Shown here in pieces: positions 6,643-12,684 of a stretch of DNA of 20,308 bases. The stretch spans positions 1 to 20,308 of the forward strand of contig CAKQOW010000043.1 of the NCBI GenBank assembly GCA_934256595.1. Reading direction: 5' to 3'. The position numbers were made by a program, and so were the translations under genes. The DNA comes from an uncultured Clostridia bacterium. Lineage in GTDB: Bacteria; Bacillota; Clostridia; Peptostreptococcales; Anaerovoracaceae. Under the pieces are notes generated by a model that worked only from the letters and a program-made list of their open reading frames with translations, did no database searches and was not told the DNA's origin. How positions within the stretch are numbered: the first letter of the stretch is position 1; the number at the start of each line of letters is the position of its first letter.

Positions 6643-6723
6643 TTGAATATGGAAAATAATATCGTAAAACCCTTTGAAATATTGAAATTCGATGGTTTGA
6701 AATGTTACGGCAATGTTGAATAA
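6643..6723 (+). CDS. Possible 26-aa peptide between the iteron arrays
   Basis: From TTG 6643, with AAGGGG seven bases upstream, a frame of 26 residues runs to TAA 6721-6723; an internal ATG at 6649 would give 24 residues (MENNIVKPFEILKFDG...). The stop lies inside the second iteron array. There is no homology I recognise. The good ribosome binding site and a promoter-like TATAAT just upstream are the only support. Confidence 0.3.
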   Translation: MNMENNIVKPFEILKFDGLKCYGNVE

Positions 6724-6748
6724 TGTTATTGCAATGTTGAATAATGTT
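6701..6748 (+). repeat. AATGTT iteron array 2 over the AlbA_2 gene promoter
   Basis: AATGTT begins at 6701, 6712, 6722, 6733 and 6743: spacings 11, 10, 11, 10, averaging one turn of B-DNA. All copies are in the same orientation. The array covers the -35 box and reaches the -10 box of the promoter at 6729-6757, the position expected for a repressor operator. Confidence 0.8.
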
Positions 6749-6757
6749 TGATATAGT
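6729..6757 (+). promoter_or_regulatory. Promoter of the AlbA_2/HATPase gene
   Basis: TTGCAA (6729-6734), 17-base spacer, TATAGT (6752-6757). Transcription would start near 6764, leaving a leader of about 25 bases before the ATG at 6789 with AAGGAG at 6777-6782. This also argues against the longer reading frame starting at 6744. Confidence 0.6.
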
Positions 6758-6788
6758 TTCATTAGAAAAACAAATCAAGGAGTACATT

Positions 6789-8186
6789 ATGAAGATAAAT
6801 GAGCTGTATCCGGATGTGATTACAGAAGATTTAAGTTATGAATATAAAGCTGTTCTTAATCCGAATAATCCTATTAAATGGGCAAAAACAATTATAGGGT
6901 ATGCAAATGATAAAGGCGGAACATTGTTTGTTGGTGTATCTGACGATGGAGAAGCTTTTGGAATTAATATTGAGGAGATTGATAAAACAAAGCTTTTAAT
7001 CTCCAGAATAAATGACAGGCATGTTTTCCCGCATATAAGAGTTTCTTATATGATGCGTAGTGTAGATGACAATGCAGAGCGCTTTGTATTGGCAGTTAAA
7101 GTTGCGCCTGCTGATTCGGTAATCAGATATAGAGAAGGTGATTATAAAGAAACTGTGTATGTTAAAGGGGACGGCAATGCAACCCCTGCAACTCCGGAAG
7201 AAATCATTTCATTATCAAAAAGAAAATACGGTGTTGACAATGAAACCAGCGAAATTGAATACAATGAAAAAGACTGGACCGGATATATAGATGTCTGCAA
7301 AAGTTATAGACGAGATCAGACAATCCCATCTGTGAAAGAATTGCAGAATGAAGAAATAGTATCTAAAGATGGATATGCAAAGTCAGGCTTTATTATGTTC
7401 TCTGATGACTATGAGAGAGATGATACTATGATTTGCTGTCGCCTCTGGAAAGGAAAAAATAAAACAGGTGTTGTTCTTGACAGCAACAGGCTGCGAGGTT
7501 CCTTAGCTAAAGTCTTTGCGGATACACTAAACTTTATTGAACGTAACACAAAAACCGGATGGTTTAAGACAGAAGACGGCGGGCGTGAAGAAGTCCGGTC
7601 TTATCCAAAGGAGGCAGTGAGGGAGGCATTAGTTAATGCAATTGCGCACAGGGACTATTCCATATCCGGTACACAAATTGATGTGGACATATATTCGGAC
7701 AGAATAGAAATAGTATCACCGGGTTCATGGCTTTTGCCTAAAGATTATGATGAATATCCTGCAGGTTCTATTCCTTCAATCCGGCGTAATTCAATTATTG
7801 CTGCATGTTTGGATGTAGCAAATCTGATGGAGCGTGGTGGAACAGGATTCCAAACTATGATAGAAGCATACAAAAATAGTCCGGAAGAATTTCAGCCGAT
7901 TGTTTCCATACATCCGGGGTTTTTGAATCTCAGATTATACGACAGGCTATATCGTGATGAGGCTATAGAAGTTAATATGGCAAGCCTTACAGCTACAGAA
8001 AAACTTGTTGCCATACTTAAAATGGAAGGCCCAACATCTGTAAAAGAACTTCAAGAGGCAATGAATTATCACAGCAGAAGTAAGTTTCTAAAGGATGTTG
8101 TTAATCCGTTGATAGAATCCGGGGAAATATATAGGGATGGTAAGCCAAAATCACCCACCTCACTCATCAGAATAAAGAGAGCATAG
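6789..8186 (+). CDS. Schlafen-like AlbA_2 / HATPase_c_4 putative transcriptional regulator
   Basis: 465 residues from ATG 6789, chosen because AAGGAG lies six bases upstream and the promoter overlaps the alternative start at 6744. Domains in order: an AlbA_2 (Schlafen-like, divergent AAA_4) domain at about 15-125 with YEYKAVLNP...TIIGYANDKGGTLFVGVSDDG; a middle region; a GHKL-type segment at about 272-360 resembling the RecG-related C-terminal HATPase_c_4 domain (AVREALVNAIAHRDY, DRIEIVSPG, RGGTGFQTM); and a C-terminal winged helix at about 398-465 (LTATEKLVAILKMEGPTSVKELQEAM). Such proteins are annotated as predicted DNA-binding regulators (COG2865 type), and some relatives occur in defence loci. 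The promoter lies inside a phased iteron array, so autoregulation is likely (inference). A terminator follows at 8316. Confidence 0.88.
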   Translation: MKINELYPDVITEDLSYEYKAVLNPNNPIKWAKTIIGYANDKGGTLFVGVSDDGEAFGINIEEIDKTKLLISRINDRHVFPHIRVSYMMRSVDDNAERFVLAVKVAPADSVIRYREGDYKETVYVKGDGNATPATPEEIISLSKRKYGVDNETSEIEYNEKDWTGYIDVCKSYRRDQTIPSVKELQNEEIVSKDGYAKSGFIMFSDDYERDDTMICCRLWKGKNKTGVVLDSNRLRGSLAKVFADTLNFIERNTKTGWFKTEDGGREEVRSYPKEAVREALVNAIAHRDYSISGTQIDVDIYSDRIEIVSPGSWLLPKDYDEYPAGSIPSIRRNSIIAACLDVANLMERGGTGFQTMIEAYKNSPEEFQPIVSIHPGFLNLRLYDRLYRDEAIEVNMASLTATEKLVAILKMEGPTSVKELQEAMNYHSRSKFLKDVVNPLIESGEIYRDGKPKSPTSLIRIKRA

Positions 8187-8281
8187 ATAACCGGAAACTG
8201 AGAATGCATGAAAGCAGAACTTCAAGACCCTTGTGAGCTGCAAATAAAACCGGGGGCAAATTGGCAGAGTCTAAAAGTTGA

Positions 8282-8308
8282 ATTTGCAAGCAGCGCGAAC
8301 GTGAAACA
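8282..8308 (+). repeat. Partial copy of the tmRNA-trailer repeat
   Basis: These 27 bases match exactly the 3' end of each unit of the 6041-6450 array (TTTGCAAGCAGCGCGAACG and flanks). The ~25 bases before it resemble the second half-unit only loosely (AGAGT shared). As in the tmRNA trailer, it sits a few bases before a terminator. Confidence 0.85.
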
Positions 8309-8315
8309 TCTGTTG

Positions 8316-8341
8316 CTCAGAGAGATTTTCTCTGGGCTTTT
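8316..8341 (+). terminator. Terminator after the AlbA_2 gene
   Basis: CTCAGAGA, loop GATTT, TCTCTGGG (one T-G wobble), followed by CTTTT. It lies 130 bases after the stop codon and immediately after the partial repeat. Confidence 0.75.
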
Positions 8342-8890
8342 AAATTTACGGAAGGAAAGCCTGTAAACGTGTAAATTCAAGGCATACGGAGTATTGTGAT
8401 AAACGCATACAAAGCTATACAGACGGCATACTAACGTATATGTCTTGAGGAAAAAAGTGAGGAGACGGCTCTTTTCATATGACATATTGTAATATATGTG
8501 TTTTGAAAAATACAGTTAAACATAATGCGGCAGAAAAGGAATAGCAGCATAGTATTAGACAAGTCATAGCAGTGATGTTATGGATTTTTTCGGCAGTTCA
8601 AGCAACATTCGCTCATGAAAATGTAATTGTTGAGAAATATTCGCTCATAAAAATGTAAAAAGGGGCTGTATTTTCTCTGGATTTGTGTAATAAAAGGAAA
8701 CTCTGCTTTAGAGCAGGATTTATTCGTGAGAAAAACCGACACCTTATTACTGCTCGTTCCTGTTAAAATGATATTTGCCTTGTTAAGGAAATAAACTAAA
8801 ATTTGCTTTAACTGTTTTGAGTATTATATATTATTTTTGACAAACGTATTATTATAATGAGAATTATTTCAGTTTCTCAAAAAACGATGC
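8342..8890. other. Gene-poor AT-rich stretch
   Basis: No credible coding frame on either strand. The 87-codon minus frame (8222-8485) crosses the terminator and repeat and lacks a ribosome binding site. Contents I can name are the 20-base direct repeat (8607-8658), a small hairpin CTGCTTTAGAGCAG near 8703, and AT-rich DNA leading to the operator array at 8895. It may be the scar of deleted genes or mobile elements. Confidence 0.5.
8607..8658 (+). repeat. 20-bp direct repeat, possible insertion-sequence end
   Basis: ATTCGCTCATGAAAATGTAA (8607-8626) and the same sequence with one change (8639-8658) are spaced 32 bases apart. Multiple direct repeats near one end are a feature of IS21-type elements, but no transposase gene or opposite end is visible, so this is only a possible remnant. 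Confidence 0.45.
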
Positions 8891-8894
8891 GAAC

Positions 8895-8965
8895 AACTCA
8901 AACAAAATTTGAGTTTATATTGATATAACTTAAATTTATTTGAATTACTGTTGACATAACTCAAA
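8895..8965 (+). promoter_or_regulatory. Operator array of AACTCAAA/TTTGAGTT half-sites
   Basis: A perfect inverted repeat AACTCAAA (8895-8902) / TTTGAGTT (8908-8915) is followed by AACTTAAA (8927-8934) / TTTGAATT (8939-8946) and a further AACTCAAA (8958-8965). Corresponding half-sites recur every 31-32 bases, about three helical turns. The last half-site lies between the -35 and -10 boxes of the promoter for the next operon, pointing to cooperative repression. Confidence 0.65.
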
Positions 8966-8979
8966 ATATGTGTTGATAT
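8951..8979 (+). promoter_or_regulatory. Promoter of the 9006-12263 operon
   Basis: TTGACA (8951-8956, perfect), 17-base spacer, TGATAT (8974-8979) with an upstream TGT that makes an extended -10. The start point would be near 8986, downstream of the in-frame GTG at 8970, so that start cannot be used from this promoter. Confidence 0.55.
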
Positions 8980-9005
8980 TTTTAATAAATAGGACGGTGA
9001 TTTTA

Positions 9006-9512
9006 GTGGCAGATATCATATATTATATAGTTCCGGACAATCATGTACATATTTCAGAGGCAGAGAGAAATCTGCTGGGAGTAAATGGTGAAAACTGGAC
9101 AGAAGTGGTCATTACTGACTCCAGGGATATCTATAAGGGGAAATCGGTTTTTCAAAAATTAATGCTAGAATTTTTTTCGGATAATATAGAAAAACTGGTG
9201 CTGCTTTTGTGGGCTTTAAAAGATAAAGAGGAAACACTTTTTGTAGAAGCAGGGTTAGACGACGGATATGAGCCTGTTGAAGTGTGCGATATAGAAGAAC
9301 TATCAGAAGCCTTGTATAGAGTATATGAAAATAACAAAGGCTACAGCGTTATATACAAAGATGCTTCTGCTATGAAAAAGAGGATAATTAATGACAGAGA
9401 TGAAATATTCTATCTGTATGTTAAAAACGATGAACTTGAAACAATTGAAGAAGTTCTGAGCAAATGGGCAAAAAAAGAAGCTTTTGCAAAGTATGAATTG
9501 GGAGAAGAGTAG
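9006..9512 (+). CDS. Hypothetical protein, first gene of an accessory operon
   Basis: 168 residues from GTG 9006, which has GGTGA five bases upstream; the longer frame from 8970 overlaps the -10 box. Acidic and soluble: no signal peptide and no membrane helix. The order of elements suggests a small alpha/beta protein with a hydrophobic strand or helix KLVLLLWAL near 57-65 and a charged C-terminal helix (about 140-168). No family recognised. The next gene starts five bases after the stop, so they are co-transcribed. The operon contains repeat-protein and membrane-anchored genes of the kind often found as immunity proteins, but no toxin gene is seen here. Confidence 0.72.
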   Translation: MADIIYYIVPDNHVHISEAERNLLGVNGENWTEVVITDSRDIYKGKSVFQKLMLEFFSDNIEKLVLLLWALKDKEETLFVEAGLDDGYEPVEVCDIEELSEALYRVYENNKGYSVIYKDASAMKKRIINDRDEIFYLYVKNDELETIEEVLSKWAKKEAFAKYELGEE

Positions 9513-9517
9513 CGGTA

Positions 9518-10189
9518 ATGAAGAAAAAATATGTTAAAGCCTTTATTAATAAAGCATTGGATGAAGAATACTGCTTTACGGCTAAAGACTTTGAAACTGC
9601 AAGAAAACTGTCAGTAAGCAAAGATGAATTAGTGAGAACAGACATAGCATGTCTGCTGGCTTTGTATGAGAATGATATTTCCGAAAGCATACTATACGAT
9701 ATGACATTTGACAAAAGTTCTCTTGTAAGAGTTAATGCAGTAGACTCTATTGGTCTCGGTAAACGGAAGGACACCTTTGACAGAGCATATCATCTTATGC
9801 AGTATGATAAAGTCCCTCTTGTAAGAAGCTACGCGGTTTTATCACAATATGATATATTTGAAAAATTAGCGGACAAGCCGTTTTCAAAGGAAAGCTATAT
9901 AGGAGAACTGATTGATTGTTTAAACAGAGAAACCTACAGTGAGGTCAGGCTTTCATATTACGAAGTATTATGCTGTGCCGGCAAAAAAAGCTTCTTTGAC
10001 GATATAATAAGCTGCATTCAAAAAGAGGCTGAAACAGGACATTTTGTTTTACTGTGGAGCCTGCTGCATTCCATTGAAAGACTGCTTGAGAAAGGTATAA
10101 TTGAAAAGTCAATGGTGACAGAGAAACTGGAGCCTTTAATTCAGACTTTCCCAGAGCAGCAAAAATTATTTGCATTGGAATTGATTTAA
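9518..10189 (+). CDS. HEAT-repeat-like helical protein
   Basis: 223 residues, almost entirely paired helices. Segments such as DELVRTDIACLLALYEN, SSLVRVNAVDSIGLGKR and VPLVRSYAVLSQYDIF share the pattern 'LVR..A...L' spaced by about 30-35 residues, typical of HEAT repeats, which are protein-protein interaction scaffolds. There is no signal peptide or membrane helix. The start at 9518 follows GGGAGAAGAG in the 3' end of the previous gene. Partner and process are unknown. It sits second in the four-gene operon, before the ankyrin lipoprotein. Confidence 0.75.
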   Translation: MKKKYVKAFINKALDEEYCFTAKDFETARKLSVSKDELVRTDIACLLALYENDISESILYDMTFDKSSLVRVNAVDSIGLGKRKDTFDRAYHLMQYDKVPLVRSYAVLSQYDIFEKLADKPFSKESYIGELIDCLNRETYSEVRLSYYEVLCCAGKKSFFDDIISCIQKEAETGHFVLLWSLLHSIERLLEKGIIEKSMVTEKLEPLIQTFPEQQKLFALELI

Positions 10190-10217
10190 ACCTTAAATAG
10201 AATATGAGGAGGTTATT

Positions 10218-11600
10218 ATGCACAAAAAAGCTCTGTATTTATTACTTTTAATACTGGCGATTTTTATTGCTGCAGGGTGCGGCAGCGATAACTCGGAAAT
10301 ACAGTTTGAGGATACGCCAGATTTTGAGGATATTAAAAAACAATACACCGATATAGAGGATAAAGTGTATTTTGCAATAGATGTAGGGGACTATGAAGAA
10401 GCTAAAAAAATGCTTGCGTCTGATGAGAGTATACCTGTTGATAACAGCAGAGCGGCAAAGGAACTGACAGGCGATTCTAGAATTCTTGCAGCAGCTATTT
10501 CACAGCAGCAGGAGAATACAGAAATCTGCAGACTCCTTATAGGATACGGAGCTGATATTAACAGCAGGAGTCCTTATGGTGCTACATATCTTCACGAAAT
10601 TATAGATTATTCAGAGGCTGTGCCGTCTGCAGATTATACGGAGATTATGAAGCTTCTGCTGAAATCCGGGGAAGATGTAAACGCTAAGGGCAGGAAATCA
10701 TATAAAGAGACACCTTTGGATTATCTTATGACAAAATCTTCGATAATAACGGCAGGCTACGATGAAATGTTTAATCTTCTGCTGGATAACGGCGCGGAGG
10801 TAACAAAAAATACTCTGGAATGCTGTATGTACGGTGACAGCGGATTTGCTTATGCTGCCGAAATTCTGAAAACCGCCGGAGATTGTGGAATTTCAGAAAC
10901 ATTAGAAGCGGTAATTGCGGATAAGGACGACAGAGAAATTATAAATCTCATTAAATCAGAGAAGTACAAAGATAATGAAAAACAGCTTATAACATTCTTT
11001 GCGGCGGCAAACTGCAGCAGGGAAGTATTAAAAACCTTGCAAAAGGAAGGCTTCCATGTGGATGTACATGCAAAAAACGATATGTCCCTGCTCGATATTG
11101 CAGCGGCATATAATACAGCAGATACTGTGGAATATCTTTTAGAGAGTGGCTATGACCCTAATGAAAGTATTAATTGTTATGCAACTGATGAAGATGAAGA
11201 ACTGTCAGAAGAAGAAAATAATCTTAATCTGCGCCAGCTAGCTTCAAAGCTTTCCGGTTATACACCGTTATCGTTTGCACTTGTAACGGGTAACACAGAA
11301 ACCGTAGATTTACTGCTCAAAAATGGACTGAAGTTTCAGGAGAATTCATGGTGCATAGCCGCTTTTCATGGTGGTAAAAAGGCTGTGGATATATTATTAA
11401 GAGAAAATTATGTGCAGGAGGATTACTTTATAGCCGGCTGCTATATTATGTGCAGTGACGAAATGGCGGAATACCTGCTTGCCCATGATGTTGACTGCAA
11501 TGTGAAAATATATGATGAGTCGTTAACAGAATTTTTGCTGGAAACCGGCAATGAGGCAAGGTATAAGCTGATTGCAGATTATGAAGAGGGCAGGCTATGA
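10218..11600 (+). CDS. Ankyrin-repeat lipoprotein
   Basis: 460 residues with a strong GAGGAGG seven bases before the ATG. The N-terminus is a lipoprotein signal: MHKKA, hydrophobic 6-17, then AAGC with Cys21 as the lipidation site. Ankyrin-type repeats are visible at about 75-120 (ENTEICRLLIGYGADINSRSPYGATYLHEI), 135-160 (IMKLLLKSGEDVNAKG), 180-195, 285-320 (DMSLLDIAAAYNTADTVEYL...) and 355-385 (GYTPLSFALVTGNTETVDLL). It is therefore a surface-anchored protein-binding solenoid. It lies third in the operon, 28 bases after the HEAT-like gene. Ankyrin lipoproteins near orphan genes can be immunity proteins, but nothing here shows that. Confidence 0.85.
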   Translation: MHKKALYLLLLILAIFIAAGCGSDNSEIQFEDTPDFEDIKKQYTDIEDKVYFAIDVGDYEEAKKMLASDESIPVDNSRAAKELTGDSRILAAAISQQQENTEICRLLIGYGADINSRSPYGATYLHEIIDYSEAVPSADYTEIMKLLLKSGEDVNAKGRKSYKETPLDYLMTKSSIITAGYDEMFNLLLDNGAEVTKNTLECCMYGDSGFAYAAEILKTAGDCGISETLEAVIADKDDREIINLIKSEKYKDNEKQLITFFAAANCSREVLKTLQKEGFHVDVHAKNDMSLLDIAAAYNTADTVEYLLESGYDPNESINCYATDEDEELSEEENNLNLRQLASKLSGYTPLSFALVTGNTETVDLLLKNGLKFQENSWCIAAFHGGKKAVDILLRENYVQEDYFIAGCYIMCSDEMAEYLLAHDVDCNVKIYDESLTEFLLETGNEARYKLIADYEEGRL

Positions 11601-11645
11601 TAAGGTACACATCGTATCCGATATAGTGGGAAACTTATATAAGGT

Positions 11646-12263
11646 GTGAAAATATTAAAAATGAAAAATCTTATTAAAAAAGTAACTGGGAATAAAATTA
11701 TAATTATTGCTGTACTAATGCTGTTTTGTTTTCTGGCAGGAATACTCATAGACGGAAACAGCTTCTTTAGAGGTGGTGCGACAGGGACCTTTATAAAGAC
11801 TGCAGAAAAATATTTTGATACCGGCAAAATAGAATATGAAGAGATACTATATTTTCATCCTTTTGAAGGAGGACCCAGAGGCAAAGGGGACGGCTTTATG
11901 GTCATTAAACTTAGTGAAAAATCAAAACAGAGCTTTGATGAATATGCAGAGGATAAGTTATGCCGTTTTCCTATGTCGGATAAAGTAGAGGAATATGTGT
12001 TTTCTGTAATGAGCAATGAGGAATTCTCATATTCACTGCCGAAGCTTCAAAACGGATATTATGGGCTTTTCAGTGTGAATAAAAAACATATTCTGAACAA
12101 CCGTGAAATTGAAGCTAATCTAGATTATCGTGAAAAAAGGTGGGATTATGATGAAGAAAAAAACAGCGTAGTGACACCTGATGATATTATTTTGGACTTG
12201 TGTATATATATGCAGTATGAGAAGCAAAAGGGCATATTGTACATATGGGAATACAGCAGATAG
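11646..12263 (+). CDS. Membrane-anchored protein of unknown function
   Basis: 205 residues from GTG 11646; ATG 11661 gives 200 residues and is equally plausible, since neither has a well-placed ribosome binding site (AAGG at 11641-11644 is too close to the GTG and too far from the ATG). A lysine-rich N-terminus precedes one membrane helix (about 18-37, IIIIAVLMLFCFLAGIL). The rest (40-205) would lie outside the cell and is rich in charged and aromatic residues, ending in QKGILYIWEYSR. No family is recognised. It is probably the last gene of the operon that begins at 9006, separated from the ankyrin gene by 45 bases. Confidence 0.65.
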   Translation: MKILKMKNLIKKVTGNKIIIIAVLMLFCFLAGILIDGNSFFRGGATGTFIKTAEKYFDTGKIEYEEILYFHPFEGGPRGKGDGFMVIKLSEKSKQSFDEYAEDKLCRFPMSDKVEEYVFSVMSNEEFSYSLPKLQNGYYGLFSVNKKHILNNREIEANLDYREKRWDYDEEKNSVVTPDDIILDLCIYMQYEKQKGILYIWEYSR

Positions 12264-12413
12264 GTTTTATCGATTTGGAACTTGAAATAAAAAATATATA
12301 AATAATAGCGTGATTTTTTTGAACAGATATGTATTGTAGGTGCCGTATATAGGAATTGCAGAAAAATATGATAGATTATTTTGTGATATGCAGAAGATAT
12401 GGAGGGGCCTGGT

Positions 12414-12512
12414 ATGATTTTATATCACGGTTCAAATATTGAAATAAGAGATATTGATTTTAACAAATGCAAGCTATATAAGATTTTGGACAGAGATTTT
12501 ATCTTGTTATAA
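12414..12512 (+). pseudogene. Decayed DUF3990 gene remnant
   Basis: A 32-codon frame, MILYHGSNIEIRDIDFNKCK..., matches the start of DUF3990 proteins (pattern MxLYHGSNxxIxxxDxxKCxxYKDFGxGFYLT), with good GGAGGGG seven bases upstream. After YK the match fades (ILDRDFILL) and a stop follows; a normal family member is several times longer. The next codons in the same frame (NLQQT) may be further remnant. DUF3990 proteins are predicted relatives of ADP-ribosyltransferases, often in toxin-antitoxin-like pairs. Family recognition is from memory of the N-terminal motif. The flanks (12264-12413 and 12513-12599) hold no other gene that I can see. Confidence 0.6.
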
Positions 12513-12549
12513 AACTTACAGCAGACAGGTAGTGCAATCAGTAATTTTG

Positions 12550-12558
12550 TGCTACAAT
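12550..12558 (+). promoter_or_regulatory. Possible extended -10 promoter
   Basis: TGC followed by TACAAT (12553-12558) is an extended -10 box; the -35 region is poor. It would start RNA near 12565, ahead of the hairpin at 12600 and of the 426-aa gene. Confidence 0.35.
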
Positions 12559-12599
12559 ATGTTCAGGTCTTATCCGACCGGGCTATACACGAGCATAAA

Positions 12600-12649
12600 C
12601 GTGCAAGGATGATTGCGGTGAATTCCGCAGTATCTTTGTGCGTTTTTTT
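12600..12649 (+). terminator. Terminator, possibly a leader attenuator
   Basis: CGTGCAAGGAT (12600-12610) pairs with ATCTTTGTGCG (12632-12642) through 11 positions including wobbles, enclosing a smaller TGCGG/CCGCA hairpin, and is followed by seven T. It may end the upstream operon. If the promoter at 12553 is real, it lies in the leader of the 426-aa gene and could act as an attenuator; CACG at 12588-12591 can pair with the first bases of the stem as an alternative fold. Confidence 0.7.
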
Positions 12650-12684
12650 GTTGCAGCAATAAAGCAATCGAGAGGAGAAATGAA

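Noticed and set aside
6744..6788. Upstream ATG for the AlbA_2 gene
   Set aside because: It lies inside the iteron array and between the -35 and -10 boxes, whereas ATG 6789 has AAGGAG at six bases.
8222..8485. 87-codon minus-strand frame
   Set aside because: It crosses a terminator and a repeat fragment, has no ribosome binding site and unusual composition.
8970..9005. Upstream GTG start for the first gene of the 9006 operon
   Set aside because: It overlaps the predicted -10 box and would add a stretch without a ribosome binding site.
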